Source: JAYZDB01 sp036338025 (GTDB lineage Bacteria > Planctomycetota > UBA1135 > UBA2386). From it: a DNA stretch of 5,998 bases. The DNA lies in assembly GCA_036338025.1 (NCBI GenBank), contig JAYZDB010000086.1:1-5998 (forward strand). The letters are read 5' to 3'. The position numbers were made by a program, and so were the translations under genes. Below are positions 4,670-5,998 of this stretch, one piece after another. The notes under the pieces are model-generated. The model saw only the letters and a program-made list of their open reading frames with translations, made no database searches and was not told the DNA's origin. How positions within the stretch are numbered: the first letter of the stretch is position 1; each line of letters starts with the position of its first letter.

Positions 4670-5998
4670 CTAACCGCGACCACCCGGTTGGCTGAGTTCC
4701 TTCTCGGACTTGGTCTTCTCGACCAAACGCGCGATCCGTAGCAAGTCGACATTCTTGCGGTCCTCCGGCGACTCACTGGTGCGGGCCGACGCCATCATCG
4801 CAGTGATGGCGGTGCTGATCACGATGTCGCGCACACCCGAGTACGGCGACAGAATACACACCGGACGATTCAAGCCGACCAGGATCGGGCCAACACTGGC
4901 CTGACCACCGGCACAGGCCGCGATCTTCTGGGCGATGTTACCGGCTTCGAGAGACGGGAATACCAGGACGTTCGCCCGTTGGGAAAGTCGATTGAACGGA
5001 TGATGTTCGGCGGTCTCCTCGTAGAGCATCGCCGTATCGGCGTGCATCTCACCTTCGACTTCGAGGTCCGGCCGCCAGGTCCGAACCAGTTCCGTCGCCT
5101 TCCGAACCCGTTCTGCGTGCTTGCTGTTGACCGATCCGAAGTTCGAGAACGACAGCATTGCGATTCGTGGTTCCTCGTCGAAACTCTTCGCGAGGTCAGC
5201 GGTCAGACATGCGATCTCGGCGAGGTCCTCGGCACTCGGATCGAGGTTGATGGTGGTGTCCGCAAAAAAGTAGATCTTGTTGTCGAGCACCATCAAGTGA
5301 GCACCCGCTACCCGCTGAGCCTCCGGCGAGGTACCGACGACGGTCAGCACCGGCCGCAAGGTCTCTGGAAAACTGCTGGTCAGCCCGCCGACCATGCCAT
5401 CCGCCTCATTTTCCTGCACCATCATGGCAGCGAACCAGTCGCGGTTGTGCATCCGCCGCTCCGCGATCTCGAGGGTCATACCCTTGCGGGCTCGACGCTC
5501 GAACAAGCGCTGCGCAAAGTCCGAAACGAGATCCGTCTTGAACATGTCGATCACTCGGCATCGATCCAGGGCCAGACCGATCTCCGAGGCACGCTCTTCG
5601 ATGAGTGACTGCTTGCCGATCAGGACCGGTTCGATGATGCGCTCATCGACCAATTGGCTGACGGCACGCAGCACCTTCTCGTTCTCCCCGTTAGCGAGCA
5701 CGATGCGCTGTGGTCGACTACGGGCCCGAGCCACTGCAAACCGCATCAACTCGTGTTCCTTGCCCAGGAACCGCGACATCGACGCCCGGTACTCCTCGAT
5801 GTCCGAGATCGGACGCCGGGCCACACCCGATATGCTGGCGGCCAGCGCTACCGCCGGCGCCACCCGTAACAGCACGCGGCTATCGAACGGCTTGGGAATG
5901 ATGTAATCGGGACCAAACCGCAAATCCTCCTGGTAGATCTGGGAAACCGAATCCTCCACGTCCTCCCGTGCAAGCTCGGAGAGGGCACGCGCAGCGGC
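4670..5998 (-). CDS. maeB: NADP-dependent malic enzyme, MaeB type, C-terminal part (5' end off right edge)
   Basis: 442 residues are visible, open to the right edge and ending at TAG (4670-4672). Full MaeB proteins are about 750-770 residues, so roughly the last 60% is here. Visible residues 1-60 end the malic enzyme NAD(P)-binding domain; FGPDYIIPKPFD at 28-39 is highly typical. The rest is a phosphotransacetylase-like domain: RIVLANGENEKVLRA at 98-112, VGGLTSSF at 203-210, MLSFSNFGSV at 281-290, GEMHADTAM at 316-324, LVFPSLEAGNIAQK at 345-358, GPILVGL at 370-376, VRDIV at 389-393. The enzyme decarboxylates malate to pyruvate and CO2, making NADPH. In MaeB the C-terminal domain is not an active acetyltransferase but senses acetyl-CoA. 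Here SPYSGVRD (384-391) stands where phosphotransacetylase has SRGCSVED, so Pro385 replaces a catalytic Arg, in line with a regulatory role. The GTG at 5959 is an internal valine, not the start. Convergent with the histidine kinase; no functional link is evident. Confidence 0.93.
   Translation of the reverse strand, partial: AAARALSELAREDVEDSVSQIYQEDLRFGPDYIIPKPFDSRVLLRVAPAVALAASISGVARRPISDIEEYRASMSRFLGKEHELMRFAVARARSRPQRIVLANGENEKVLRAVSQLVDERIIEPVLIGKQSLIEERASEIGLALDRCRVIDMFKTDLVSDFAQRLFERRARKGMTLEIAERRMHNRDWFAAMMVQENEADGMVGGLTSSFPETLRPVLTVVGTSPEAQRVAGAHLMVLDNKIYFFADTTINLDPSAEDLAEIACLTADLAKSFDEEPRIAMLSFSNFGSVNSKHAERVRKATELVRTWRPDLEVEGEMHADTAMLYEETAEHHPFNRLSQRANVLVFPSLEAGNIAQKIAACAGGQASVGPILVGLNRPVCILSPYSGVRDIVISTAITAMMASARTSESPEDRKNVDLLRIARLVEKTKSEKELSQPGGRG

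Noticed and set aside
4979..5608. 209-codon plus-strand open frame opposite the malic enzyme gene
   Set aside because: Antisense to a well-conserved phosphotransacetylase-like domain; no domain of its own.
5957..5959. GTG as a possible start of the malic enzyme gene
   Set aside because: The frame stays open upstream to the window edge and those codons continue the malic enzyme domain just before the FGPDYIIPKPFD motif, so this is an internal valine.

Overview
The window looks like high-GC bacterial chromosome (roughly 60% GC by eye). The best lineage hint is the Ser/Thr kinase at 375-1469. A short helical N-terminal segment leads straight into its kinase domain, an arrangement I associate with the large Hanks-type kinase families of Planctomycetota. 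A planctomycete or similarly signalling-rich bacterium is therefore an inference. Nothing in the window is diagnostic such as an rRNA gene. I see no mobile element, tRNA, rRNA or CRISPR array.

Layout, left to right. (1) Minus strand, off the left edge: the first 97 residues of a RadC-family protein, starting at 291 behind a good GGAGG ribosome site. It has no stop in the window, so an ORF scan that needs a stop will miss it. (2) Minus strand, 375-1469: a complete soluble Ser/Thr protein kinase with all main catalytic motifs and an arginine-rich tail. It lies 83 nt upstream of radC in the same direction. (3) 1470-1608: a 139-nt divergent intergenic region with a perfect 6-bp inverted repeat and the ribosome site of the next gene. 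(4) Plus strand, 1609-2952: a single-ring AAA+ unfoldase like the second ATPase domain of ClpC/ClpB, with an N-terminal domain I do not recognise and a ClpP-docking-like MGF tripeptide. (5) Plus strand, 2962-4620: a membrane sensor histidine kinase, 9 nt behind the AAA+ gene and in the same frame. Its phospho-acceptor H-box is perfect but its ATP-binding G1 and G2 boxes are eroded. (6) Minus strand, 4670 to the right edge: the C-terminal part of a MaeB-type malic enzyme (end of the NAD(P)-binding domain plus a phosphotransacetylase-like regulatory domain), convergent with the histidine kinase.

How they may work together. The AAA+ gene and the histidine kinase gene almost certainly form one transcription unit. 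The Ser/Thr kinase is transcribed divergently from the same short region, so the three could form one signalling and protein-remodelling module: a membrane sensor, an ATP-driven unfoldase possibly feeding ClpP, and a Ser/Thr kinase. This is inference from gene order. No response regulator is visible. RadC and MaeB look like ordinary flanking genes. The least ordinary parts are the AAA+/degenerate-histidine-kinase pair and its same-frame junction.
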